Shown in pieces: positions 52,361 to 61,511 of a stretch of DNA of 64,000 nucleotides. The notes beneath the pieces are model-generated. The model saw only the letters and a list, made by a program, of their open reading frames with translations, was not told where the DNA came from and made no database searches. How positions within the stretch are numbered: position 1 is the stretch's first letter; each line of letters starts with the position of its first letter. Made by a program: the position numbers and the translations under genes. This DNA is from Natrinema amylolyticum (GTDB taxonomy: Archaea; Halobacteriota; Halobacteria; Halobacteriales; Natrialbaceae), in contig NZ_JAIWPJ010000002.1 in assembly GCF_020515625.1 (NCBI RefSeq), positions 124,001 through 188,000 on the forward strand. The letters run 5' to 3'.

Positions 52361-53101
52361 GTCGGTCGGTCGAAACCGAGCAGTCGCCGCACCGATACCC
52401 CGCCGGTGGATGTCGCTCGTCGCCTCGCGGTCGGTCGCGTCCGTCCCGAGCCACCACGCGAGGCGGTCGATCTCGAGCGGCGTGTACGACGATTCGATCG
52501 CCAGCCACTCGACGGACGCGATCGTCCGCAGTGCCGTCGCGGTGTCGAGCGGCGACGACGCGAGGTCCTCGTCGATAGCGTCGATTAGGTCCACGACCGC
52601 CGGCACGGGTCTGATCGCCTCGACGCCAGCGAGCTGGCGCAGGTACTGGCCCGTCGAGGGGCCGACGCCGGCGATCGAGCCGATGGGGTCCTCGTCGTAG
52701 CGGTAGTGGTCGACCGATTCCGCCCAGCCGATCAGCGACACCAGATCGTCGGACTCGGGCCGGTCGGCGAGGACGCGGGCGGCCTCGAGCAGAACGCGGC
52801 GCTTTCGCTCGGCACCGAATGCGGCCACGAGTTCGTCGTCCTCGCGGTCGAGCGCGGCGAGGTTCCGAAACGAGTCGACGCGGCCGGTCGCGACGAACGC
52901 GTCGCGAAATCGGGCGACGGCGGGCTCGATGCCGCCGAGAAAGCGCTGGCCGGTCGTCGACGCGGCGGCCTCGGCGAGGAGCGAGAGCGGCTCGTCACCG
53001 GTCCAGCGCCGGTGCTCGCGGTATTCGGCCGCGAGTTCCTCACAGGGAACGCCGTCTGCGTACCGCTCGAGGACCGCCCGTACCGACTGGTCGGGATTCA
53101 T
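52349..53101 (-). CDS. Helix-hairpin-helix protein, possibly a DNA glycosylase-like fold
   Basis: A protein of 250 residues with a helix-hairpin-helix stretch (DPIGSIAGVGPSTGQYLRQL) near residue 145 and an all-helical N-terminal half. The GVGPSTGQYLR loop would bind the phosphates of DNA, as in HhH-GPD glycosylases, but no catalytic Lys/Asp pair was identified with certainty. Function uncertain. The start ATG is the first in frame; the convergent overlap with DUF892 is 12 bases. Confidence 0.6.
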   Translation of the reverse strand: MNPDQSVRAVLERYADGVPCEELAAEYREHRRWTGDEPLSLLAEAAASTTGQRFLGGIEPAVARFRDAFVATGRVDSFRNLAALDREDDELVAAFGAERKRRVLLEAARVLADRPESDDLVSLIGWAESVDHYRYDEDPIGSIAGVGPSTGQYLRQLAGVEAIRPVPAVVDLIDAIDEDLASSPLDTATALRTIASVEWLAIESSYTPLEIDRLAWWLGTDATDREATSDIHRRGIGAATARFRPTDSGR

Positions 53102-53244
53102 GCGCGTCGTCCGAAGATATCATATCGAGGACTGATAGCTGTGTCGACCGATTCGAGACGGCAGGGGTCGATTCGCGCCGTCACGGTGGCGGTGCGCGTC
53201 GTTGCCGGAGTTCGAGCCCGAGTCGAAGCGGACGGGGACGGGGA

Positions 53245-54216
53245 TTACTCCGAGCCGTTGGTAATCGTCGTGTGCGCACCGATGAGCGCTCCCGCGAGGT
53301 CCAGGTCCTCGATGTGGGTCCCCTGATCGATGATCGAGCGGCGGATGTCGCCGTTTCGAACCGTCGCGTCCGGGAAAATGACCGTGTGTTCGAGGTCGGT
53401 TCCCTCGAGGGTTGCGCCGTCCATGACGTGGACATTCTCGCCGATCGTAGCGTCTTCCAGCGTCGCCGAGTCGGCGACCAGCGAGTCGCCGTCCAGGTGC
53501 CAGGCGACGGCGTCGAGGTAGCTCTCGGGAGTGCCGATATCGAACCACGCACCCTCGAAGGTGTAGGCGTAGGTGGCTTCGCGGTTCTGGAGCCACTGGA
53601 CGAACCAGCCCGGCTCGTCGGGGTTGTTGCCGTCTTCGAGGTAGGTCGGGAGGAGGGAGAGCGAGTCCTGTGGGAACGCGTAGCAGGCGATCGAGACGAG
53701 CGTGCTCTTCGGATCGTCGGGTTTCTCCTGAAAGTCGACGACGCGGTCCCCCTCGAGTTCGACCAACCCGTAGGACGTGGCTTTCTCGCGGGAGCCGACG
53801 TCGTAGGCGGCGAGCGTGGGCGCGTCTCGTTCCTGGAAGTCGTCGAGGAACTCGGCGATGTCGAAGCTGATCAGGTTGTCGCCGGCGATGATCAGCAGGT
53901 CGTCGTCGACGTTCTCGCGGTCGATCAGCTGGGCGAGCGCACCGACGACGCCGAACTTGTCGTCTTCCTCGGTCGTGTCCTCGATCGAGAGCGTTGGCTT
54001 GTCGAACTCGCTGTCGGCGAGGTGGGCCTCGAAGTCGGGTGCGAACCGCTCGTTAGTGCTGACGTAGACCTCCTCGATCCGTTCGTCAGCCTCGAGCTCC
54101 GCGAAGATGCGATCGATGACGGTCGACTCACCGATCGGGAGGAACATCTTGGGCCGGTGTTTGGTAATCGGCCACATTCGCGTCGCGTACCCGCCTGCAA
54201 GGACGACGGCCTTCAT
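53245..54216 (-). CDS. Sugar nucleotidyltransferase (NDP-sugar pyrophosphorylase)
   Basis: A protein of 323 residues. The N-terminus has the nucleotidyltransferase signature VVLAGGYATRMWPITKHRPK, then FLPIG; the sugar site is in the GDN of LIIAGDNLISF, and FQEKPDDPKS is the second signature. The C-terminal 90 residues are a left-handed beta-helix (hexapeptide repeats, for example ATIGENVHVMDGATLEG). It makes NDP-glucose or a similar sugar donor from a sugar 1-phosphate and NTP, for cell-surface glycans. ATG 54216 begins the family start. Confidence 0.92.
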   Translation of the reverse strand: MKAVVLAGGYATRMWPITKHRPKMFLPIGESTVIDRIFAELEADERIEEVYVSTNERFAPDFEAHLADSEFDKPTLSIEDTTEEDDKFGVVGALAQLIDRENVDDDLLIIAGDNLISFDIAEFLDDFQERDAPTLAAYDVGSREKATSYGLVELEGDRVVDFQEKPDDPKSTLVSIACYAFPQDSLSLLPTYLEDGNNPDEPGWFVQWLQNREATYAYTFEGAWFDIGTPESYLDAVAWHLDGDSLVADSATLEDATIGENVHVMDGATLEGTDLEHTVIFPDATVRNGDIRRSIIDQGTHIEDLDLAGALIGAHTTITNGSE

Positions 54217-54364
54217 GAACCGGACTTCACTTGGCGGCGGTAAGTTACTTGCCCTTTCAGGGGACCCGAAACCGAGGTTCGACGGGTCGTCGGTCACGAG
54301 GCTGGCTTCGATCCGGCGGACTCGCAGCCGGGAGTATAAATGCGAGACCCCCGTGAGCCAACGT

Positions 54365-54655
54365 ATGCGCGAGGCCGACGAAACGACGCGACAGAAGCTC
54401 GCCGACGCGCTCCGCGCCGAGCCGGCGACGCCGAGCGAGCTCGCGACCCGGTTCGATCTCACGCCGCACGCGGTGGTCCGCCACGTCGAACACGTCTCGC
54501 AGTCGGTCGACGGAACGGACGAACGGCTGCTCGTCGCGCCGCCGACCTGTCGGGACTGCGGATTCGACGACTACGACGACCTGCTGAACCTCCCCTCGCG
54601 GTGTCCCGACTGTAAGAGCGAGTCGATCGACGAGCCGACGTTCACCATCGAGTGA
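54365..54655 (+). CDS. Small winged-helix regulator with zinc ribbon (COG3357-like)
   Basis: A protein of 96 residues: an N-terminal HTH (ALRAEPATPSELATRFDLTPHAVVRHVEHV) fused to a zinc ribbon with two CxxC pairs, CRDCG and CPDCK. This is the layout of COG3357 predicted regulators. A TATA-like GAGTATAAATG at about 54331 to 54341 gives a leaderless ATG at 54365. Target unknown. Divergent from the nucleotidyltransferase gene. Confidence 0.82.
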   Translation: MREADETTRQKLADALRAEPATPSELATRFDLTPHAVVRHVEHVSQSVDGTDERLLVAPPTCRDCGFDDYDDLLNLPSRCPDCKSESIDEPTFTIE

Positions 54656-54844
54656 GCACTGACAGTCATCGACGGCGGACTGTCAGCCCGCTCTCTCGTT
54701 CCGACTCCGATCCGATACTAATATTTACGGTGCAAGCGAGAACCCGATACGAACCCTCGAGCGAACGGCGGTTCCGCGTCCGATCGACGGCGACTGCCGT
54801 CCGCTCGCCGTCGCGACCGTTCGACTCGAGACCACGGAGCACAT

Positions 54845-55213
54845 ATGACTTCCAGACCCCACTCGGAGCGCGACTGCGTCGAGTCCGTACAGACAGTCCT
54901 CGACTGGCTCGACGAACAGGACGGAGCCGACGCGTCGGCGGAGTCGCTCGACGACGCCTTCGCCCTCCTCGCCGACCAGCGTCGTCGACTGCTGCTTGCA
55001 GTCATGCGGACCTACGGCGAAGAACTGACGCTGCCGGACGCGGCCGAGGAAGTCGCCGTTCGCGAAACGGGACACAACGTGACGAACATCTCGGCCGAAC
55101 GGGTCAGGGAGGTGTATCTCTCACTCTATCACGATCACCTGCCGCGGCTCGTCGACGCCGGCCTGCTCGAGTACGATCAGGAGCGGGATCTGGTCGCTCC
55201 GACTGCAGTCTAA
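54845..55213 (+). CDS. DUF7344-like winged-helix protein
   Basis: A protein of 122 residues: FALLADQRRRLLLAVMRTYG, then VYLSLYHDHLPRLVDAGLLE, the DUF7344 pattern seen also in the gene at 22252 (LSNRRRR...HLPKLDDVGAIE) but without its membrane segments. A DNA-binding regulator. ATG 54845. Its end overlaps the Rieske gene, which is convergent, by four bases. Confidence 0.75.
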   Translation: MTSRPHSERDCVESVQTVLDWLDEQDGADASAESLDDAFALLADQRRRLLLAVMRTYGEELTLPDAAEEVAVRETGHNVTNISAERVREVYLSLYHDHLPRLVDAGLLEYDQERDLVAPTAV

Positions 55214-55704
55214 AACTCCACGTTCGAGGTCGAGGCCCGATCGAGGTCGTCGCTCTCGAGGGGGCCGGTACCGACGAACTCGTACTCCTCGTCGGTCAGG
55301 TAGACGTCGCCGTCCGAGACGGTGATCTCGAGATCGGTGAGGTACGCCCCCTCACAGGGGCCGAAGGTACAGCGTCCGGAGTCGGCCTCGAAGTACGCGC
55401 CGTGGTTCGCACAGATGAGTTCGCCGTCTCGCATCGGCGCACCCGAGCCCTTGTCCAGTTTGATGTGCGTGAGATGCTGGCAGTAGTTCAGCCAACAGGC
55501 GATCCTGTCGTCAGCGTCCGCCGCCGGATCCGTCTGGTCGCCGCCGTCCGGTGCTGGATCCGTCGGGTTACCGCCGTCCGTCGCTGCCACCCCGTCGACG
55601 ACGAGAATCGCTTCCCGTTCCTCGCCCGATTCGTCGGCGACGCGAAAGAGGAACGTCGAGTCGTCGGGAACGTCCGCGAGCGCCGTGATCCGTCCTGCGT
55701 CCAT
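55210..55704 (-). CDS. Rieske-type [2Fe-2S] protein
   Basis: A protein of 164 residues with a Rieske cluster site: YCQHLTH (C-x-H) and ICANHGAYF (C-x2-H), with GRCTFGPCEGAYL after it. The usual CPHxG first motif is changed to CQHLT. The part before it has a glycine and proline-rich insert of about 20 residues. Cytoplasmic; such ferredoxin-like proteins shuttle electrons to oxygenases or nitrite reductases. ATG 55704 was preferred over the TTG two codons upstream. Confidence 0.85.
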   Translation of the reverse strand: MDAGRITALADVPDDSTFLFRVADESGEEREAILVVDGVAATDGGNPTDPAPDGGDQTDPAADADDRIACWLNYCQHLTHIKLDKGSGAPMRDGELICANHGAYFEADSGRCTFGPCEGAYLTDLEITVSDGDVYLTDEEYEFVGTGPLESDDLDRASTSNVEF

Positions 55705-55800
55705 TATCAACCGTTTACCGGTCGGTCGTCCTGAACGTTACGACCACTGGCGAGCAAATGTCTGACTGAGTTTTAAACACCTCTCTCCCAAACGCCGCCT

Positions 55801-56910
55801 ATGGACTCGCTTCTCATCTATGGCTCCTACGGCTACACGGGGCGGCTGATCGCGCGCGAGGCCGTCGCGCGCGGCGGCTCTCCCGTCGTCGCCGGCCGCG
55901 ACGGCCGCGCGGTCGCCGCGCAGGCCGACGACCTCGGCGTCGAGGGGCAGACCTTCGACCTCGAGTCGGCGGATCTCGACGCGTCTATCGCTCCCTTCGA
56001 TGCGGTTTTGAACTGCGCCGGACCGTTCGCCGAGACGGTCGGTCCACTGGTCGAGGCCTGTCTCGAGACGCAGACGGACTATCTGGACATCACGGGCGAG
56101 TTCTCCGTCTTCGAGCGGCTCCGCCAGCGCGGCCCCGCGGCTCGCGAGGCGGAGATCACGCTGCTCCCCGGCGTCGGCTTCGACGTCGTGCCCTCCGACT
56201 GTCTGGCGGCCTTTCTCGCCGACCAGCTTCCCGACGCAGATCGATTGGCACTCGGGATCAAAGGCGGCGGTAGCCTCTCGCGGGGGACTGCCCGAACGCT
56301 CGTCGACCAACTCGGTAGCGGCGGCGTCGTTCGCCGAAACGGACGACTCATCCAGGTGCCGACCGCGTTCCGAACCCGTGAGGTCGACTTCGGCGACGGC
56401 CCCGAACACGCCGTTACGATCCCATGGGGCGACGTCGTCACCGCCCCCCATAGCACCGGTATCGAATCGGTCGAGGTCTACGCCGCCGCGCCGTCGTGGG
56501 CGAGCCGGGCCCTCTCGGCGGCCGACTCCCTCGCCTGGCTCTTCGAGCGCCGGCCCGTCGAGGGGGTCCTGAAGCGACTGATCGACGCTCGCCTCGACGG
56601 CCCGAACGAACGGGAGCTCGCGACCGGCAGCGCCGTCGTCTGGGGGGAAGTCATCGACGAAGCCACCGGTCGACGGGCGCGCGCCAGGCTCCGAACGCCG
56701 AACCCCTACGCGCTCACCGCCGAGTCTGCGGTGACGGCCGCCCAACGGGTTCTCCGGGATGTGGGTCGGATCCCGAACGGATTTCAGACGCCCGCGTCGG
56801 CCTTCGGGAGCGAGTTCGTCCTCGAGCTCTCGGGGACGGAGCGGGAACTCGTAGACGCGCCGGCGGAATCCGGCGAGATGAATCGACCGGTCGCCGAGTC
56901 CGACGACTGA
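55801..56910 (+). CDS. Saccharopine dehydrogenase-like / trans-acting enoyl reductase family protein
   Basis: A protein of 369 residues with an N-terminal NAD(P) domain: LLIYGSYGYTGRLIAREAV (GxYGxxG) and VLNCAGPFAETVGPLVEAC, then TLLPGVGFDVVPSDCLAAFL. This is the family of saccharopine dehydrogenase-like and trans-acting enoyl reductases. TATA-like TTTTAAAC near 55770 gives a leaderless ATG. Substrate is unknown; lipid or polyketide reduction is seen in mycobacterial relatives. Confidence 0.85.
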   Translation: MDSLLIYGSYGYTGRLIAREAVARGGSPVVAGRDGRAVAAQADDLGVEGQTFDLESADLDASIAPFDAVLNCAGPFAETVGPLVEACLETQTDYLDITGEFSVFERLRQRGPAAREAEITLLPGVGFDVVPSDCLAAFLADQLPDADRLALGIKGGGSLSRGTARTLVDQLGSGGVVRRNGRLIQVPTAFRTREVDFGDGPEHAVTIPWGDVVTAPHSTGIESVEVYAAAPSWASRALSAADSLAWLFERRPVEGVLKRLIDARLDGPNERELATGSAVVWGEVIDEATGRRARARLRTPNPYALTAESAVTAAQRVLRDVGRIPNGFQTPASAFGSEFVLELSGTERELVDAPAESGEMNRPVAESDD

Positions 56911-57008
56911 CGGGACCAGACACTGGAAAGACATTTTAAACCAACAGGTCGTCGTAGCTACAGCTGCCCTCCAATCGGCCGACCCTTCGTGAACGGTTCA
57001 GCGACGAC

Positions 57009-57359
57009 TTGCACTCCGGCTCCTTGCCGGTCCTGCCCACCGCAGTGCCGATCGCGATGGCGGTCGCGCTCGGGAGCGCATCGCACTGGGGCGAGTCCGC
57101 CAGCGGAGTACTCCTGCTCGTGACGATCGGCGTGCTCGTCCCCGCCGCACACGAAGCGCATCGGCCCCAGGACCGGTCCCGGTCGCGTGACGTGGCGTGG
57201 ACCGTTGCCGCCTCGGCCGTCGCGACCGGGTTGTTCGCCGGTGGCTATCTGCTCGCCGGGACGGTGCTCGCCGATCCGACCCACCGCGGGGTACTCGCCT
57301 TCGGCGGGGCGTCCATCGCCGGCTGGACGCTGTCGTCGCTGTTGGGACGGAAGCGGTGA
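57009..57359 (+). CDS. Small membrane protein
   Basis: A hydrophobic protein of 116 residues or fewer with about four membrane segments and a charged loop (AHEAHRPQDRSRSRD). No family recognised. The start is uncertain: TTG at 57009, GTG near 57045 or ATG 57057 would all serve; ATG 57057 keeps most of the protein. Codon use matches its neighbours. Confidence 0.55.
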   Translation: MHSGSLPVLPTAVPIAMAVALGSASHWGESASGVLLLVTIGVLVPAAHEAHRPQDRSRSRDVAWTVAASAVATGLFAGGYLLAGTVLADPTHRGVLAFGGASIAGWTLSSLLGRKR

Positions 57360-57372
57360 GACCGAGGAGCCG

Positions 57373-58245
57373 TCACTCGTAGCACCGTTTCTCGACGCGC
57401 TCGTCGTACAGATGCGACAGTCGATCCGTCACGGGGCCGCCCCCGATTTCCCGCCCGTCGAGCGTCGCGATCGGACGCAGCTCCCACGTTCGATTCGTCA
57501 GAAATGCCTCGTCGGCCTCGAGCACGTTGGCCGGCTCGTACCGTCCCTCGCGGACCGGGAATCCGGCGTCGCGAGCTATTTCAAGCACGATATCGCGGGT
57601 GATCCCTGGCAGCACGGGCCCGTCGGTCGTCGGCGTGTGGAGCGTGTCGTCGCGGACGAACCATAGGTTGCTCGTAGCCCCCTCCGTAACGTGCCCCTCG
57701 AGGTCGCACATGAGCGCTTCGTCCGCCTCGTCCTCGAGTTCCGCGCGAGCGAGAATTCCGTTCAGGTAGTTGTGCGTCTTGGCCGCGGCCGGGATCGCCT
57801 CGTCGGGGACCCGTCGCGTTTCGACCGTCTCGACCGTCGCCGGACCGTCCCAGACCGGGTCGCTCTCGAGGCCGCCCCGCGGAAGCGGTTTGACGTAGAC
57901 GACGACGGTCGGATCGACATCGGGTTGCGGAGTGAGTTTCCCCGGCTGAACGCCGCGCGTGATCGAGAGGCGGACGTAGGCGTCCGCGAGGTCGTTGGCC
58001 GCGAGCGTCTCGTCGATCCGCTCCCGGATATCTGCGGCGGTGAGTCCGTGCTCGAGCGAGAGGGCCTCGCAGGTTCGCTCAAGGCGCTCGACGTGGGCGT
58101 CCCACGCGAAGATTGTCCCGCCGTAGGCCCGGAGCGTCTCGAAGGCGGCGTCGCCGTACCGGAAGCCCCGATCGTCGACGCTGACGGTGGCCTCGCCGGC
58201 GGGCACGAGGTCGCCGTCGACGTGGTAGCGCAAGTCGTCACTCAT
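57373..58245 (-). CDS. pabC: Aminotransferase class IV, probable aminodeoxychorismate lyase
   Basis: A 290-residue fold-type IV PLP enzyme. The PLP lysine is in AAAKTHNYLNGILARAE; DRGFRYGDAAFETLRAYGG is at the N-terminus, and EGATSNLWFVRD and TPTTDGPVLPGITR are family signatures. It could be a branched-chain or D-amino acid aminotransferase, but it overlaps pabA by eight bases and follows pabB, so its likely job is splitting aminodeoxychorismate into pyruvate and 4-aminobenzoate. Confidence 0.88.
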   Translation of the reverse strand: MSDDLRYHVDGDLVPAGEATVSVDDRGFRYGDAAFETLRAYGGTIFAWDAHVERLERTCEALSLEHGLTAADIRERIDETLAANDLADAYVRLSITRGVQPGKLTPQPDVDPTVVVYVKPLPRGGLESDPVWDGPATVETVETRRVPDEAIPAAAKTHNYLNGILARAELEDEADEALMCDLEGHVTEGATSNLWFVRDDTLHTPTTDGPVLPGITRDIVLEIARDAGFPVREGRYEPANVLEADEAFLTNRTWELRPIATLDGREIGGGPVTDRLSHLYDERVEKRCYE

Positions 58246-59047
58246 TCCGGGCCCCTCCGCTCCGTTCGTCGCGACCGTCGGGACGCCGGTCGGCAGTCGC
58301 GGCGAACCGACAGAAGTTCGCGATCAGTCGCTTGCCCAGCTCGAGCGAGATACCGTCGTCGCGCGCGGCGTCCTCGTGACCGCGCGTGAGGATGCTCTCA
58401 GGGTGAAATTGCACACCGATGTGGGGCCGCTCGCGGTGGCGGACCGCCATCAGGACGCCGCGCTCGTCAGTTGTCCAGGCGGTCTCCTCGAGCGAGGCCG
58501 GCAGGTCCGCGCGATCGACTGCCAGTGAGTGGTAGCGCCCGACCTGAAAGCTCTCAGGCAGGCCGTCGAAGAGTCCCTCGCCATCGTGGCCGACCGTCGA
58601 CGGCTTCCCGTGGACGACCTCGGGAGCGTGCACCACCGGCGCACCGTTGGCCGCACAGAGGGCCTGATGGCCCAGACAGACGCCCAGAATCGGGTAGTCG
58701 GTCTCGGCGAACAGCGGAATCGAGATCCCGGCCTCCTCGGGCGTTCCCGGCCCCGGCGAGACGACGATCCCGGTCGGCTCGAGGTCGCGAACGCCCGCGA
58801 GATCGATCTCGTCGTTGCGCCGGACGAGCACCTCGTCCGCGACTTCGCCGACGTACTGGACGAGGTTGTAGGCGAACGAATCGTAGTTGTCGACGACGAG
58901 CAACCTTTTGCTGCGGTCACTCGCTGACGCTCGTTCCCTGGCAAAACGTTGATGAAAACCCTGCCTCCCTCCCTCCGGTCGGTCGTTGGGCCGCTCACTC
59001 GCGTTCGCTCGTTCGCGGACGCTATGCTCGTCACTCACACTCATCAC
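58238..59047 (-). CDS. pabA: Glutamine amidotransferase (PabA/TrpG type) with an unusual N-terminal extension
   Basis: A protein of 269 residues. From residue 48, [19 protein letters not shown] starts the class I amidotransferase; the nucleophile is in VCLGHQAL and the His-Glu pair is in FHPESILT. The 47 residues before this are arginine and serine rich ([17 protein letters not shown]) and have no family counterpart; the DNA resembles GAGCGAACG-type intergenic sequence. No ATG or GTG lies between it and the conserved start. It supplies ammonia to PabB. Its start overlaps pabB by about 15 bases. Confidence 0.9.
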   Translation of the reverse strand: MMSVSDEHSVRERANASERPNDRPEGGRQGFHQRFARERASASDRSKRLLVVDNYDSFAYNLVQYVGEVADEVLVRRNDEIDLAGVRDLEPTGIVVSPGPGTPEEAGISIPLFAETDYPILGVCLGHQALCAANGAPVVHAPEVVHGKPSTVGHDGEGLFDGLPESFQVGRYHSLAVDRADLPASLEETAWTTDERGVLMAVRHRERPHIGVQFHPESILTRGHEDAARDDGISLELGKRLIANFCRFAATADRRPDGRDERSGGARNE

Positions 59048-60611
59048 CTCCGCTTTCCGCCTCGAGCCCCAGTTCGGCCCGCTCGCCCAGCGCGTCGTCG
59101 ACCGCCGCGATGAGCGCGCGGGCCTTGTCGAGGGTCTCGTCGTACTCGCGGGTCGGATCAGAGTCGTGGACGATGCCCGCGCCCACCCGCAGGTGGTACT
59201 CGTCGGCGTGCCGGACCAACGTCCGAATGACGATGTTGAGGGTGGCTCGGCCGTCGAAGCCGAAGAGTCCGACGCTGCCGGTGTAGGGGCCGCGCCGAGT
59301 CGCCTCGAGTTCGTCGATGATCTCCATCGTCCGCGGCTTCGGCGCGCCGGTGATCGTGCCGCCGGGGAAGGTCGCCGCGACCGCGTCGGCGAGCGTCTCG
59401 TCCGAGCGCAGTCGCCCCGTCACGTTCGAGACGAGGTGCATCACCTCGGAGTAGCGGTCGATCCGGCGGTACTCGTCGACGTCGACGGAGCCGTACTCGC
59501 AGACCTTCCCGAGGTCGTTTCGCTCCAGATCGACCAGCATCGCGTGCTCCGCGCGCTCCTTTTCGTCGGTCAGCAGATCTTCCTCGAGCGCGTCGTCGTC
59601 CGCGGGCGTGTCGCCGCGCGGCCGGGTGCCGGCGATAGGCTCCGTCCGAACGAACTCCCCCTCGCGCTCGAGCAGTAACTCGGGACTCGCGCTCACCAGG
59701 TCGGCCGATCGGAACTCGAGCAGACAGGAGTAGGGCGCCGGATTGACTCGCCGGAGGGCGTCGTAGGCGGCGACGGGGTGGACCGCGGCGGGCGCGACCA
59801 GCCGCTGGGAGACGTTCGCCTGAAACGTGTCGCCGTCGCGGACGTACTCCTTGACTCGGCGCACGCGGTCGGCGAAGGCCGCTCGGCCGCAGTCGCTCTC
59901 GAACGTCGCCTCCGCGCTTGAGACCGGCGGCTCGCCGATCTCGGGATCGCCGTCGCGGACGGCTCGCGCGAGATCGATCGCCCGCTCGCGGCCGCGCTCG
60001 TAGGCCGCCTCGAGGTCGGCGTCAGTGGGGTCCTCGTTACCGACACCGACCCGCGGACAGGCCGTGATCCGCAGCGTCACCTCGCCGTCGGTCGGTTCCT
60101 CCCAGGCGACGAGCCGGTCGTAGACCGCGACCTCGAGACGAGGCAGTTCCCGGTCGTCGACGGCCGAGTCGGGTAACGCCTCGAGTTCGCGGGCGATGTC
60201 GTAGGAGAGCCAACCGACGGCACCGCAGGGGTAGGGCACGTCACAGTCTCCGCGGGCGATCGCCTCGCCCGCGAGCAGCCCCTCGAGCGCGGCCAGCGTC
60301 GGCGACCGGTTGGCGTCGCGCGTTCGCCGTACCGCGTCGGAGCCGACGGTGAGCCGGTCGACGGGGTCGACGCCGAAGTAGCCCCAGCCCGGCTGGCCGC
60401 CGGTCGTCTCGAGGAAGACGGTCCCATCAGCGCCGTCGCGCGCCCGTCGATAGGCGAGAAACGGGTCGTCCGCGGTCACGCGAACTTCGACGGGGACGCG
60501 GTGTCCGGTGTGCGTCGGCCCAGTTTCGCCCGTCTCGGACGGGTCCCTGTCGCGGTCGCGAACGGCGGCGCGAAACGAATCCAGCGTCGTCACGACGCGG
60601 GGGTCGCTCAT
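59031..60611 (-). CDS. pabB: Aminodeoxychorismate synthase component I (PabB/TrpE family)
   Basis: A chorismate-binding enzyme of 526 residues. The C-terminal half carries the family signatures: [62 protein letters not shown] and [20 protein letters not shown]. The stretch PIAGT has Ala where E. coli PabB has a catalytic Lys (PIKGT), the anthranilate-synthase form. Gene context (pabA, pabC directly after) nonetheless favours 4-aminobenzoate synthesis. The N-terminal 60 residues are low-complexity and poorly conserved. Confidence 0.88.
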   Translation of the reverse strand: MSDPRVVTTLDSFRAAVRDRDRDPSETGETGPTHTGHRVPVEVRVTADDPFLAYRRARDGADGTVFLETTGGQPGWGYFGVDPVDRLTVGSDAVRRTRDANRSPTLAALEGLLAGEAIARGDCDVPYPCGAVGWLSYDIARELEALPDSAVDDRELPRLEVAVYDRLVAWEEPTDGEVTLRITACPRVGVGNEDPTDADLEAAYERGRERAIDLARAVRDGDPEIGEPPVSSAEATFESDCGRAAFADRVRRVKEYVRDGDTFQANVSQRLVAPAAVHPVAAYDALRRVNPAPYSCLLEFRSADLVSASPELLLEREGEFVRTEPIAGTRPRGDTPADDDALEEDLLTDEKERAEHAMLVDLERNDLGKVCEYGSVDVDEYRRIDRYSEVMHLVSNVTGRLRSDETLADAVAATFPGGTITGAPKPRTMEIIDELEATRRGPYTGSVGLFGFDGRATLNIVIRTLVRHADEYHLRVGAGIVHDSDPTREYDETLDKARALIAAVDDALGERAELGLEAESGGDECE

Positions 60612-60767
60612 GGCTCTCGAGACGAGGCGAGCGAGTAATCCTCTTGCGATTTCCGGGGTGACGATGACGCCGCAGACGGCGAGTCGAACGCCGAGCTCGG
60701 CGTCGAGAGACGAGCGAACCGAGAAGTGTTGGGGTCTGCGAGTCGGACTCGAGTCGGTGGTGGGGCG

Positions 60768-61448
60768 TTATCTGACTTCAGCGCGGTCGATCCAGCCCTG
60801 AATGCGCTTCTCGGAGATGTCGGTCTGCTCGGCCAGCTCGGCGGCGTCCGCGCCGGCGAGTTCGCCGACGGTGTCGACGCCGGCACCGGCGAGCCGGTCG
60901 GCGTAGGCCGGGCCGATCCCTTTGATCACGTCGACTGGTTCCCGGTCGGTTTCGTCAGTCTCGTCGGGTTCGGATTCGGTTTCGGTCGTGTCGGCGGCCG
61001 ACGGTTCGGAATCGGACGCGTCGGACTCGAGGGGAGCCGACTCGGTGTCCTCGGCAGCGGCTGCGTCCGCGTCCGGTTCCGGCTCCGTCTCGGATTCGGT
61101 CTCGGGAGCGACGTCCGTCTCCGCGGGTTCGGTTTCCGCAGTCGCGTTGACGTCGGCGTCGGGTTCGGCCTCCTCGATGGGCGACTCCGACGGCACGTCG
61201 GCCTCCTCCGGGGCGTCCGTCGATTCCGTCGCCGGTTCCGAGGACTCCGCCGCGCTCGAGTCGGTCGCCGCCGATGGGGTCGGTTCCGCGGTCACACCGT
61301 CGGCCGCCGTCTCGTCTCGATCGGTGTCGCGCGCGTCGTCCGTCGACCCTTCCCGTTCGACCGTTACCCCGACCTCTCGAGCGCCTCCCCGCTCCGAGTC
61401 CGACTCGTCGAACCCCAACAGGGACTTCAGCTTTTGGAGGATTGCCAT
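60768..61448 (-). CDS. Acidic protein with C-terminal helix-hairpin-helix
   Basis: A protein of 226 residues. Residues 1 to 12 are hydrophobic-basic (MAILQKLKSLLG); residues 20 to 160 are a repetitive, very acidic linker of E, D, T, S, A and P; the C-terminal 60 residues form two HhH motifs (VIKGIGPAYADRLAGAGVDT, then DISEKRIQGWIDRAEVR), a DNA-binding fold. Such proteins are common in haloarchaea; the linker is probably disordered. Role in DNA metabolism is likely but unproved. Confidence 0.78.
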   Translation of the reverse strand: MAILQKLKSLLGFDESDSERGGAREVGVTVEREGSTDDARDTDRDETAADGVTAEPTPSAATDSSAAESSEPATESTDAPEEADVPSESPIEEAEPDADVNATAETEPAETDVAPETESETEPEPDADAAAAEDTESAPLESDASDSEPSAADTTETESEPDETDETDREPVDVIKGIGPAYADRLAGAGVDTVGELAGADAAELAEQTDISEKRIQGWIDRAEVR

Positions 61449-61511
61449 TATCTCGTGGTAGTCGGTTCCACCACTTAAATTCGCCTGATACTGACAGCGA
61501 GCGTCGTCCGC

